NCBI RefSeq assembly: GCF_010499245.1
Contig: NZ_JAAGOW010000005.1
Location: forward strand, 620,001-684,000
Length of the DNA: 64,000 nucleotides
DNA from: Variovorax sp. WS11
GTDB taxonomy: Bacteria; Pseudomonadota; Gammaproteobacteria; Burkholderiales; Burkholderiaceae_C
Reading direction: 5' to 3'
Position numbers and translations under genes: made by a program. The notes beneath the pieces are model-generated. The model was not told the origin of the DNA and searched no databases. It saw nothing but the letters and a program-made list of their open reading frames with translations. Of this stretch, positions 37,103 through 44,636 are shown one piece after another. Positions within the stretch are counted from its first letter, which is position 1; the number at the start of each line of letters is the position of its first letter.

Positions 37103-37525
37103 ATGTTCGCGGAGCAAAAAGCCACGGGCGCGCGGCCCGCAGGTTCTCTCATACCAAGTCCTGACCTTTGTACCGAAGAGGAGGTCGTGCACCTGGTCCA
37201 TGCCTTCTATTCGAAGGTACGCAAGGATCCGGTGCTGGCCCCGATCTTCGAATCGCACATCACCGACTGGGACCGACACCTGGCAAGGATCGTCGACTTC
37301 TGGTCGTCTGCCCTCAGGGGCACGGCCCGATACAAGGGAACGCCGATGCCCAAGCATGCGGCATTGCCGGGGCTCACGCCCGAGCTCTTCCACCGCTGGC
37401 TCGCCCTCTTCCGCGAGACCACCCAGGCATTGGAAAACGTGGAGCTGCAACAACGCGCCGACGATCTCGCACATCGCATTGCGGGAAGCTTCTGGTATGG
37501 CTATCAGGCGCGGCATTCGACATGA
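37103..37525 (+). CDS. Group III truncated haemoglobin
   Basis: A 140-residue globin of the trHbP/group III type: FYSKVRKDPVLAPIFE at helix B, IVDFWSSALRGTARYKG at E, and the proximal His in GLTPELFHRWLALF. Such globins in nitrate respirers are linked to nitric oxide or low-oxygen chemistry. AAGGAGATGTGGG precedes the ATG. It opens a plus-strand run with the DksA-like gene. Confidence 0.92.
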   Translation: MFAEQKATGARPAGSLIPSPDLCTEEEVVHLVHAFYSKVRKDPVLAPIFESHITDWDRHLARIVDFWSSALRGTARYKGTPMPKHAALPGLTPELFHRWLALFRETTQALENVELQQRADDLAHRIAGSFWYGYQARHST

Positions 37526-37535
37526 GGGCCTGGGC

Positions 37536-37549
37536 TTGACGTGGATCAA
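37536..37549. promoter_or_regulatory. FNR-type box upstream of the DksA-like gene
   Basis: TTGACGTGGATCAA differs from the consensus at one base. It ends 60 nt before the ATG, with GATACT beginning 22 nt after it as a possible -10. Confidence 0.65.
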
Positions 37550-37609
37550 GGCTCGATCGACAGACGTCTGGATACTGCCGGCAAGTCAAATTCATTCGGA
37601 GGCGTCGGC

Positions 37610-37933
37610 ATGAACCACATGACAGAGGACGATTTGCAGTCGTTCATCGAGCGTCTGGACATCATGAATCGGTGGGCGGTCGGAGAAAGTGCGCGAGCAA
37701 CCCACGTGCACTCCGGGCAGGCGACCGACGTGCTGCCATCCGAATGCGTCGCCAGCTTCGCAGCGGTCAAGGTACGCCGTCCGACCATGCAGGAAATCGA
37801 GCGGGCGCTTCAGCGCATCGCGCAGGGCTTCTACGGGCTCTGCAGCGATTGCGAGCGCGTCATCGCGCGCGAACGCATGCTGATCGCACCCGCCGCCATG
37901 CGCTGCCACGCCTGCCACCAGAGCCCACCATGA
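37610..37933 (+). CDS. TraR/DksA-family zinc-finger protein
   Basis: A 107-residue DksA-like protein with the four-Cys zinc finger (CSDCERVI, then CHACH near the C-terminus) and a preceding helical part with MQEIERALQRIAQGFYG. Short DksA paralogues bind the RNA polymerase secondary channel. It lacks the long coiled coil of full DksA. TCGGAGGCG precedes the ATG. Its stop overlaps the next start (ATGA). Confidence 0.85.
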   Translation: MNHMTEDDLQSFIERLDIMNRWAVGESARATHVHSGQATDVLPSECVASFAAVKVRRPTMQEIERALQRIAQGFYGLCSDCERVIARERMLIAPAAMRCHACHQSPP

Positions 37934-38334
37934 CCATTTCAAGCTTCGACGATCTGCTGCGCACCGCGCACGAACAAGCGCAGCCGCAGCGCCTGCTTTT
38001 CGTCTTCACGGCCGCCGGCATGCCGGAGGACGCCACGCCGGCGCAGCGCCAGCGCTTCCTGTCCGGCCAGGGCGGCACGTTGACGCCGCTGATGTGCGTC
38101 GACAAGACGCCCGACGAACTGATTTCATTCGACGCATTGCGCGATGAATCGCGACAGTTCGGTCAGGCCTGGGACATCGTGTTCGTTGCCGCCATCTCGG
38201 GTAGCGGCGCCCGCGGCCTGACCAGCGAACAGGCCGAAGCGCCGCTGCAGCGAATGGTCGAATCGGTCAAGTCAGGCGACATTGCCGGCTTCGTTCCATT
38301 CGACAACGCAGGCCAGCCGGTGCACATCGGATGA
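37930..38334 (+). CDS. Conserved hypothetical protein, often labelled 'ribonucleotide reductase subunit alpha'
   Basis: A 134-residue protein with LLFVFTAAGMPEDATPAQRQRF, LTPLMCVDKTPDEL and WDIVFVAAISG as its clearest segments. Burkholderiales relatives often carry a ribonucleotide reductase label that its size and lack of reductase motifs do not support. It probably has a compact alpha/beta fold. It is translationally coupled to the DksA-like gene by a 4-nt overlap and shares its FNR box, so a role in low-oxygen physiology is likely. Confidence 0.82.
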   Translation: MTISSFDDLLRTAHEQAQPQRLLFVFTAAGMPEDATPAQRQRFLSGQGGTLTPLMCVDKTPDELISFDALRDESRQFGQAWDIVFVAAISGSGARGLTSEQAEAPLQRMVESVKSGDIAGFVPFDNAGQPVHIG

Positions 38335-38360
38335 CATCGCCGCTGCAACGCGCTCCGCGC

Positions 38361-39650
38361 TCAACCTGGGTTGACGCCCGTTGAAGGCGTGGCTTCGGCC
38401 AGCGTCAGAAGGCGCGCGAGCAGCTCGCGCACGCTGCGAATCTGGTCGCCGAACGGCAGCTTGCCGACACCGCGGAAGAACAGGCCCTTCTTCACGTCGC
38501 CGCGCAGGGCCGCTGCCAACTGGGTGTCGATGCAGAACTGGCCCCAGCCCGGCAGTCCGTCGCGCAATCCGCATTGCGCCAGACAGTCGAACGCGAGCGT
38601 GCAGCGCGGCTTGACGTGTGCCACGCTCTGCAGCTTGGCTTCGGCCTTCAAGTAGCCCTTGAGCCAGCGGGTTGCCACGGCACGTGCCGGCAAGCCGGCG
38701 ACGCTGGTGAACTCGACCAGATCCTCGTCGCGCGCTTGTGCCAGCACGCGCTTGAACTCGGGATGCGCGTCGCATTCCTGCGTGACGGCAAAGGGCGTGC
38801 CGAGCTGCACCGCCGCGGCGCCGAGCGCCTGCACCCGTGCGATGTCCTCGAAGCGGCGAATGCCGCCGGCCGCGATCAGCGGGATGTCCTTCTCGACGCC
38901 CGCCGCACGCAGGAACGCCAGTGATTGCGGGATGACGTTCTCGAAGTCAAAGCGCGGATCGGCCAGGTCGGCGATCTTCGCCGCCCCGAGGTGGCCGCCG
39001 GCCAGGCGCGGATGCTCGATCACGATCGCGTCGGGGACCCGCTTCCTGCGTTCCCATTTGCGCACCAGCAACTGCACGCCGCGCGCATCGGAAAGTATGG
39101 GTATCAGCAGCGTGTCGGGGTGATCCTGGGCGAGCTCCGGCAGGTCGAGCGGGAGGCCGGCACCGACCACCACCGCATCGATCCCGCATTCGAGCGCGCG
39201 GGTCACCGAGGGGGCGTACTCGCCGACCGCGCGCATCACGTTGATGCCGATCAGGCCCCGTCCGCCGGAGAGAGCGCGCGCGGCGCGGATCTCGCGCGCC
39301 AGCGCCTCGAGATTGGCAGCGTTGATGTCCTCCTTGGCCTGGCGCGTGGCTACCGCGCCCGGCGGCAGGTCGCGCGTTTTCTCCATCAGGTCCGGATGGT
39401 GGCGGCGAAGGTCAACGGACGAGATCGTGCCCATCGCGCCGAGCGCCGCGACGCTGCCGGCCAGCCGGTGCGCCGACACGCCGACGCCCATGCCGCCCTG
39501 GATGATGGGCAGGAGCGTTCGCTCGCCGAGGCGCAGCGGGTTCAGGGTGCCTTCTCGCAGCAGGGCCATCAGGTGGTCGGCGCCGTCTGTCGTGTGGGAG
39601 CTTGGGTCGGGGGTGTCGGCACTGGTCATGGCGGCCGCGGCAGGGCGCAT
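38361..39650 (-). CDS. Nitronate monooxygenase / FMN-dependent 2-nitropropane dioxygenase-like
   Basis: A 429-residue TIM-barrel flavoprotein. The N-terminal LLPIIQGGMGVGVSAHRLAGSV and later IPLIAAGGIRRFEDIARV with AAAVQLGTPFAVT are FMN/phosphate-binding segments of the family. It may oxidise nitronates or act as another flavin oxidoreductase; the long form (>400) is often called NAD(P)H-dependent flavin oxidoreductase. Internal ATGs at 39629 and 39569 are alternatives. An FNR box ends 55 nt upstream, tying it to anaerobic growth. Confidence 0.85.
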   Translation of the reverse strand: MRPAAAAMTSADTPDPSSHTTDGADHLMALLREGTLNPLRLGERTLLPIIQGGMGVGVSAHRLAGSVAALGAMGTISSVDLRRHHPDLMEKTRDLPPGAVATRQAKEDINAANLEALAREIRAARALSGGRGLIGINVMRAVGEYAPSVTRALECGIDAVVVGAGLPLDLPELAQDHPDTLLIPILSDARGVQLLVRKWERRKRVPDAIVIEHPRLAGGHLGAAKIADLADPRFDFENVIPQSLAFLRAAGVEKDIPLIAAGGIRRFEDIARVQALGAAAVQLGTPFAVTQECDAHPEFKRVLAQARDEDLVEFTSVAGLPARAVATRWLKGYLKAEAKLQSVAHVKPRCTLAFDCLAQCGLRDGLPGWGQFCIDTQLAAALRGDVKKGLFFRGVGKLPFGDQIRSVRELLARLLTLAEATPSTGVNPG

Positions 39651-39705
39651 GCGCGCCGCTTCTGTTGGAACCTACGAACGGTAGGGCTTCGCTGCGAACG
39701 GGGTA

Positions 39706-39719
39706 TTGATGAAGGTCAA
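39706..39719. promoter_or_regulatory. FNR-type box of the nitronate monooxygenase-like gene
   Basis: TTGATGAAGGTCAA differs from the consensus at one base and ends 55 nt before the start. Confidence 0.65.
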
Positions 39720-39755
39720 GGATCACGCGATACCGGGAATCACGCCCAGTCGATT

Positions 39756-40124
39756 TCACCGATCAGAATCGGAGCCGGCGATCTCCGACGATGCTCGCTC
39801 CAGGTCGCGGGCGGAAACTCTCTGGCTGTTCTTCGGCACAAAGCCGACCTGGAGCCCGAAGATGCCCGCGATTTTTTCCAAGGTCTCGATCGTCGGGTTG
39901 GCCTTGTCCGCTTCGATCAACCGCAAGCTTTGAACGCTGAGGCCGCGGTGCTCTGCAAACTCGGGCTGAGTCAGCTTGCTGATGCGACGCATGGCGGCAA
40001 CGGCCTGGCCGACCGACATGCTCCCCGAGGCGATGGCAGCGTAGAACTCAGCGCGGAGCCTGCGCTCACCGTCAGCGTTCGAGCGCTTGCGCCTCTTATC
40101 CACGGCAGCGCTCCCGATCGACAT
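39756..40124 (-). CDS. hipB: HipB-like XRE antitoxin
   Basis: A 122-residue protein with a central helix-turn-helix (LTQPEFAEHRGLSVQSLRLIEADKANPTIETLEKIAG in overlapping parts, about residues 50-90). Expected to bind the hip operator and neutralise HipA. It lies downstream of hipA and overlaps it by 29 nt, the reverse of the usual hipB-hipA order. The C-terminal tail is acidic. Confidence 0.85.
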   Translation of the reverse strand: MSIGSAAVDKRRKRSNADGERRLRAEFYAAIASGSMSVGQAVAAMRRISKLTQPEFAEHRGLSVQSLRLIEADKANPTIETLEKIAGIFGLQVGFVPKNSQRVSARDLERASSEIAGSDSDR

Positions 40125-41451
40125 CGTCTGGAACGAAAGCGGAGAGCGCCTGTAGTTGCTCAGCCTGCTTGTCGATGGTTCTTCTGCACGCCTCGATCAC
40201 ACTCGCCTCGATGCCGCAATCCGCGGCAATCGAAGGGATTGCTGCGACCGTGAGGGCGAAGTCGGCCAGGGCCGCGGCAATGATCCCGCGTTCTTCGTCG
40301 TCGACTTCGAGGGTTTCGAGGATCTCCGTCCAGTTGTCCTGGATTTTCCCCGCGCCGTCACGCCAATGGCAGCCGCGAACGATGACCTCGCTGTCGAGGA
40401 ACATCGGCGCGAAGTCGAATACGGGGGTGAGCTGAACGGTGCCGTCGAGAAGCCGCTGCACCGCCGTGTTTCGCGCGTGGTTGTCCGTGTTGCGCATCGC
40501 CAGGTTCAGCACATCGCGTTGCATGAACTCGATCGTCTCGCACACGGGATCCGACACGGCACCGCGGAGCCCCTTGAGCAGCGTTTGCTGGCTCTTGGGG
40601 ATACCGAAGCCTCGCAGGTCACAAATGCTTGCCAGGCTCTCCTGGTGAAGCCGGTGGACCTGCCCATCGATCACCTGGCGGTCGAAGCGCCGGACGAACA
40701 AGATCTCGCCGTGAAGCTTCGGCTCTGCCAGGGTCCTCATGCCGCATGAGGCGGCAAGCCGCAGGAAGCCGGCCTCGTTTCGCAGCACAGCTCGATCCTC
40801 GTTGCTCTTGCCGCGCGGAAGCTTGATCAGCCAGTGCTCCCGCACTCGCTCATCCGGCAGGGCCAGATCTGCGAACCAACGAGCGTCCTGATCGGTGCTC
40901 AACAAAAACTTCGGTGCGACACCTTGGACGCCGGTCGTGCCTGAAGCGAGCATCGCGTGCAGGGAAAGGTGGTCGAGGAACCCCTGGCTGCGCTTCAGGA
41001 CCTCGTCGAGCTCGAATCCCTGAGCCGTCGCCGGGTCCGGATTCTTTTGCGCCTGGTCATTGAAGAACTCGAGCGCGCTCTCGAAACGTAGGCAGCCGAT
41101 CGGGTTGAAGGCGCCATTCAGCACCAGCGGCATGATCAAGTTGTCGCTGTCTGCGAGCTCGAGCTGCTCGAGCAGATACTTGCGGCCCTTGCCTTGCGGT
41201 ACCAGGTCATAAAGGAACGCTGGCGGCCGTCGATCTGCCTCACGACCCGCGGGCCCGTCAATCCACCGGTCGGGCTCGATGCCGATGGGCAGCCCAAGCG
41301 CCACCGGCCACGGATCTGCTTCGCTGAAGACGTACTCGGGCAGGTACTCAAATCGGCACTTGTCAGCCGCGAGGGCCTGGATGCTCGCCGCGGGCACCCA
41401 CTCCCCGCCCCGATGGATGTGGATGGTGGTGGCAGGGCTTCCGGCTGGCAT
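40096..41451 (-). CDS. hipA: HipA-like serine/threonine kinase toxin
   Basis: A 451-residue HipA-family kinase. Visible elements: GVQGVAPKFLLST (ATP-site strand), EHWLIKLPRGK, catalytic loop RNTDNHARNTAV, and the metal-binding DFAPM. E. coli HipA phosphorylates glutamyl-tRNA synthetase and stalls growth. I chose the ATG at 41451 because the promoter -10 element is only about 10 nt upstream; upstream in-frame ATGs would lie in the promoter. hipB follows with a 29-nt overlap. Confidence 0.85.
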   Translation of the reverse strand: MPAGSPATTIHIHRGGEWVPAASIQALAADKCRFEYLPEYVFSEADPWPVALGLPIGIEPDRWIDGPAGREADRRPPAFLYDLVPQGKGRKYLLEQLELADSDNLIMPLVLNGAFNPIGCLRFESALEFFNDQAQKNPDPATAQGFELDEVLKRSQGFLDHLSLHAMLASGTTGVQGVAPKFLLSTDQDARWFADLALPDERVREHWLIKLPRGKSNEDRAVLRNEAGFLRLAASCGMRTLAEPKLHGEILFVRRFDRQVIDGQVHRLHQESLASICDLRGFGIPKSQQTLLKGLRGAVSDPVCETIEFMQRDVLNLAMRNTDNHARNTAVQRLLDGTVQLTPVFDFAPMFLDSEVIVRGCHWRDGAGKIQDNWTEILETLEVDDEERGIIAAALADFALTVAAIPSIAADCGIEASVIEACRRTIDKQAEQLQALSAFVPDDVDRERCRG

Positions 41452-41452
41452 A

Positions 41453-41490
41453 TTGCCCATCATAATAGGCAAATTGCGACGCTGATGCAA
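41453..41490 (-). promoter_or_regulatory. Sigma-70 promoter and operator of hipA-hipB
   Basis: On the minus strand TTGCAT (41490-41485) and TATTAT (41467-41462) are separated by 17 nt, a strong sigma-70 promoter. An inverted repeat TTGCC-N10-GGCAA (41453-41472) covers the -10 and start point, suited to HipB autorepression. The leader to the ATG is only a few nt. Confidence 0.65.
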
Positions 41491-41622
41491 CGCACTTTAT
41501 CCATCTCACTGCGTAAATTGACGGCCGATGCGATTGCCCGCGGCGTCATGGCTGCGGCCGGCGCGGGCGCGGCGAGGAACTCGTGGATTTCCTTCACGCA
41601 GCCCAGCGTTTCGCCCGGGCCT

Positions 41623-42345
41623 TCAGGCAGCCCTTGCGCCAGCGGGCGCCAATGCCTCGTCGATCTCGTTGAAGATGCTGGTGCCGCTTCCATCGTCCAC
41701 CGGCGAGTGGTCGAACGGCCCGGTACCGCTGTGGTCGGCATGCGATGCCGGCACGAAGCTTCCGGTGCGAAGGTCGAAGACATGCACCTCGCCGTCCTCG
41801 ATCACGTAGTGCCAGCCATGGAGCGCGAGACGGCCCGACTCGACGCGCTCGCGAACCATCGGGTAGGCCATCAGTCGCTCCAGCTGCAGCACGACGCAGC
41901 GCTGCTCCGTACGGCGCAGCGCTTCGGCCGTCACCTGCACCGGCAGCGCGGCCTCACGTGCGAGGTCGAGCCAGGCCGAGAGGTTGGTCGCCTCCGGCAC
42001 GTCCTCTTCGTACAGCGCGCGGATGCCGCCGCAATGGCTATGGCCACAGACGACGATGCGCTCGACGCCGAGCCTGAGCACGGCAAATTCGATCGCGGCA
42101 GCCGTTCCGTGATAGCCGGCGGAGCCGTCGTGCGGCGGCACGAGCGCGCCGACGTTGCGGACGATGAACAGTTCGCCGGGCCCGGTGCCGGTGAGCAGGT
42201 ACGGGACCAGGCGCGAATCGGAGCACCCGATGAACAGGATGTTCGGATGCTGCCCGTCGCGCACCAGGCTCTGGAACCGGTCCTGCACGCCGGGAAAGTA
42301 GTCGTCGTGAAAGCGCCTCAGCCGCTGCAGCAGTTCGTCAGGCAT
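41623..42345 (-). CDS. Beta-class carbonic anhydrase
   Basis: A 240-residue beta-carbonic anhydrase. Zinc ligands are in CSDSRL (Cys, with the Asp-Arg dyad) and GHSHCGG (His and Cys). It interconverts carbon dioxide and bicarbonate in the cytoplasm. The ATG is 19 nt after the parvulin gene, so it is probably the last gene of the nar transcript. The C-terminal ~25 residues are a likely disordered extension. Confidence 0.92.
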   Translation of the reverse strand: MPDELLQRLRRFHDDYFPGVQDRFQSLVRDGQHPNILFIGCSDSRLVPYLLTGTGPGELFIVRNVGALVPPHDGSAGYHGTAAAIEFAVLRLGVERIVVCGHSHCGGIRALYEEDVPEATNLSAWLDLAREAALPVQVTAEALRRTEQRCVVLQLERLMAYPMVRERVESGRLALHGWHYVIEDGEVHVFDLRTGSFVPASHADHSGTGPFDHSPVDDGSGTSIFNEIDEALAPAGARAA

Positions 42346-42364
42346 CGCGCACCGCCGGCTGCGT

Positions 42365-43192
42365 TTATTGGACCAGCGGCGTCTGCGCCGCGTCGAGGTC
42401 CACACCTTCGACCGTGGCCTGGCCGGCCAGCAGCTGAAGGCACTGCCGAAGCGCCGTGACGTAGGCCTGCTGGCGCAGGGCCGTCGCGACCGCGCCGCGC
42501 ACCGACTCGAAAGACTGCGGCTCGCCACCCTCGCGTTCGAGCACTTCCACAACGTGCAGGCCGAAGCGGCTGTGCACCAGGCGCGGCAGGACGCCGACCT
42601 CGACGTGACCGAAGATCTCGCGCGCGAACTCGGGTGCGCAATCGGCGGGGGTCAGCCATCCGAGCGCGCCGCCTTCTGCCCCGCTGGGACAGTTGGACAG
42701 TTCGCGGGCAGCCCGCTCGAAACCGGTGCTTGCGCCACCCTTTGTCTTGCCACCGTGGCAGCGGACATCGAGCAGGCAGGCCTCTGCGCGATTGCGCAGT
42801 GCCACCACGTCCATGCCCGGCGTCACTGCGAACAGGACATGCCGGATTCGCACACGCTGTCCCGTCCGGTAGCGCGCCGGGTGCGCCGCATGATGGCGCC
42901 GGCAGGCTTCCTCGGAGGGCTCGGGCACCTGCAGTTCGCGCTCCAGCCAGGCAACGATGGCCCGCGAGGCCGCTTCGCTGAGCACTCCATCGCCGGGCGC
43001 CCGGTCCGTGGACTCCAGCACGCCGCTCTCGATGGCCGCCTGTCGCAGAAGCTCGGAGCACGCGCGCTGACGCAACGCTTCCATCGACAGCGTCTCGGCT
43101 TCGGCGTGCAGGGCCACGCCATTGATCCGCGCCAACCGCGGTGCGATGCCGTGGGGCGCCGCGGCGCCCGGGTTGAGGGTTTCGGCATTCAT
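42365..43192 (-). CDS. Parvulin-type peptidyl-prolyl isomerase of the nar operon
   Basis: A 275-residue PpiC/NifM-like protein: an N-terminal helical chaperone region (about 30-125) and a parvulin domain with RIRHVLFAVTPG and HSRFGLHVVEVLE. No signal peptide, so it is cytoplasmic. It starts 18 nt after narI. Proline isomerases are frequent at this position in betaproteobacterial nar operons and probably help fold nitrate reductase subunits. Confidence 0.88.
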   Translation of the reverse strand: MNAETLNPGAAAPHGIAPRLARINGVALHAEAETLSMEALRQRACSELLRQAAIESGVLESTDRAPGDGVLSEAASRAIVAWLERELQVPEPSEEACRRHHAAHPARYRTGQRVRIRHVLFAVTPGMDVVALRNRAEACLLDVRCHGGKTKGGASTGFERAARELSNCPSGAEGGALGWLTPADCAPEFAREIFGHVEVGVLPRLVHSRFGLHVVEVLEREGGEPQSFESVRGAVATALRQQAYVTALRQCLQLLAGQATVEGVDLDAAQTPLVQ

Positions 43193-43210
43193 GAAGTTCT
43201 CTCCTCGCGT

Positions 43211-43942
43211 TCAGAGGGCCCCGGGCTCGCGCGGCTGGTTGTGACCGGCAGGCACGTTCAGCCGGCGGCTGCGCACGACCTGGTGCGAGCGGAACAGGAA
43301 TCGGACCGTCCCGAAGCCGCTCCACACATGCACCAGCCGGCTGAACGGGAACAGCAGGAAGATCGTCATGCCGAACACGATGTGGAACTGGTAGGGCCAG
43401 GCCAGGGCCGCCAGTGCCGTGGCATCCACCGGCCGCAGCGTGACGATGCGCTGCGCCCAGTCCGCCAGGATCAGCATCACGCTCCCGTCGGCATGCTGCA
43501 GCGAGAACGGCAGCGTGATCAGCCCCACCACGAGCTGGACCCACAGCACCAGCAGAATCGCGATGTCCGTGGGGTGGCTGGTGAGACGGATGCGCGGATC
43601 GAACACGCGCCGGTACAGCAGCAGCGACAGGCCGACGAAGCACAGGCTGCCCGCGACACCGCCCGCCACGACGGCCATCATCTGCTTGGTTGCCGCGCTC
43701 ATGAAGATGCCGTAGACGCTGTGCGGCGTGAACAGCCCGACCATGTGGCCGAAGAACAGGAACAGGACGCCGGCGTGGAACAGGTTGCTGCCCCAGCGCA
43801 GGGTTCCGGTGCGCAGCATCTGGGAAGAGTCGCTCTTCCAGCTGTACTGGCTCTGGTCGAAGCGGATCAGGCTGCCCAGCACGAACACCATGAAGCAGAC
43901 ATAGGGATAGACCTGGAAAAGAAAGCCATACACGCCATTCAT
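43211..43942 (-). CDS. narI: Respiratory nitrate reductase gamma subunit (cytochrome b)
   Basis: A 243-residue membrane subunit with five helices. Haem-b ligand histidines are visible in NLFHAGVLFLFFGHMVGLFTP (split across helix 2) and in YQFHIVFGM...RLVHVWS. It oxidises quinol at the periplasmic side and passes electrons to NarH. The start overlaps narJ by 4 nt (ATGA). Confidence 0.95.
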   Translation of the reverse strand: MNGVYGFLFQVYPYVCFMVFVLGSLIRFDQSQYSWKSDSSQMLRTGTLRWGSNLFHAGVLFLFFGHMVGLFTPHSVYGIFMSAATKQMMAVVAGGVAGSLCFVGLSLLLYRRVFDPRIRLTSHPTDIAILLVLWVQLVVGLITLPFSLQHADGSVMLILADWAQRIVTLRPVDATALAALAWPYQFHIVFGMTIFLLFPFSRLVHVWSGFGTVRFLFRSHQVVRSRRLNVPAGHNQPREPGAL

Positions 43943-44634
43943 GACGATGCTCCTTGTGCCGCGTTGTTCCTGCGCACGATGTGGATGGGTTGCGGCTGGC
44001 CTGGCCTCGCTTGGCCTTTCGACGAGCAGCCGTCGAACGCGACCGGCTCGGCCCAGCTTTCGTCGAGCGTCTCTTCGGCCGGCGGCTTGAGCGGCTGCGC
44101 CTTCTCCCCGGCCAGTTCGAGCAGGGCGCCGAAGACGCTGGCGTAGGGACTGCCGCGATCCAGCAATGCGCCGAAGATGGCATTCAGGATGTGTGCCATC
44201 TCGCCGAGGAAGGCGCGGGCCTCGCGCGCCGGCTGCGTGGAGGCGAACTCCAGCACGGCCGGCAGATAGTCGGGCAGTTCGCCCTCGGCCAGCAGCAAGC
44301 CGGCCTTCTCGTAGGTCTGCGCCAGGTCGATCATGGCCGGTCCCCGCTCGCGCGAGTCGCCGTGCACATGCTCGAACAGATGCAGGGAGGTGCCGCGGCC
44401 CCGGTCGAAGAGTTCGACGTAGTCGCCTTCGGCCTCCAGGTCGTCGGCGCGCCACAGCGTGTCCATCAGCGCATCGAGTTCGGAAAGTCGGGAGGGCGAC
44501 AGGGCATGCTCGTCCTCCAGCAGATCGCGCATCTCCGGCAGATTGCCGCGCAGATGCGCATCGGGATAGCCGACCACGGCCGAGAGGACGCGCAGGCTCT
44601 TGGTCATGGGCCGCGGGGAGTTCAGTGCAAGCAT
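43939..44634 (-). CDS. narJ: Nitrate reductase assembly chaperone
   Basis: A 231-residue TorD/NarJ-family chaperone: LRVLSAVVGYPDAHLR and YVELFDRGRGTSLHLFEHVHGDSRERG are conserved in NarJ. It holds NarG during molybdenum-cofactor insertion. It starts 2 nt after narH and overlaps narI. The C-terminus is extended and low in complexity. Confidence 0.94.
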   Translation of the reverse strand: MLALNSPRPMTKSLRVLSAVVGYPDAHLRGNLPEMRDLLEDEHALSPSRLSELDALMDTLWRADDLEAEGDYVELFDRGRGTSLHLFEHVHGDSRERGPAMIDLAQTYEKAGLLLAEGELPDYLPAVLEFASTQPAREARAFLGEMAHILNAIFGALLDRGSPYASVFGALLELAGEKAQPLKPPAEETLDESWAEPVAFDGCSSKGQARPGQPQPIHIVRRNNAAQGASS

Positions 44635-44636
44635 GC

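Noticed and set aside
37930..38334. Naming this gene ribonucleotide reductase subunit alpha
   Set aside because: The protein is 134 residues and lacks any reductase motif; the label seems to be a propagated annotation error.
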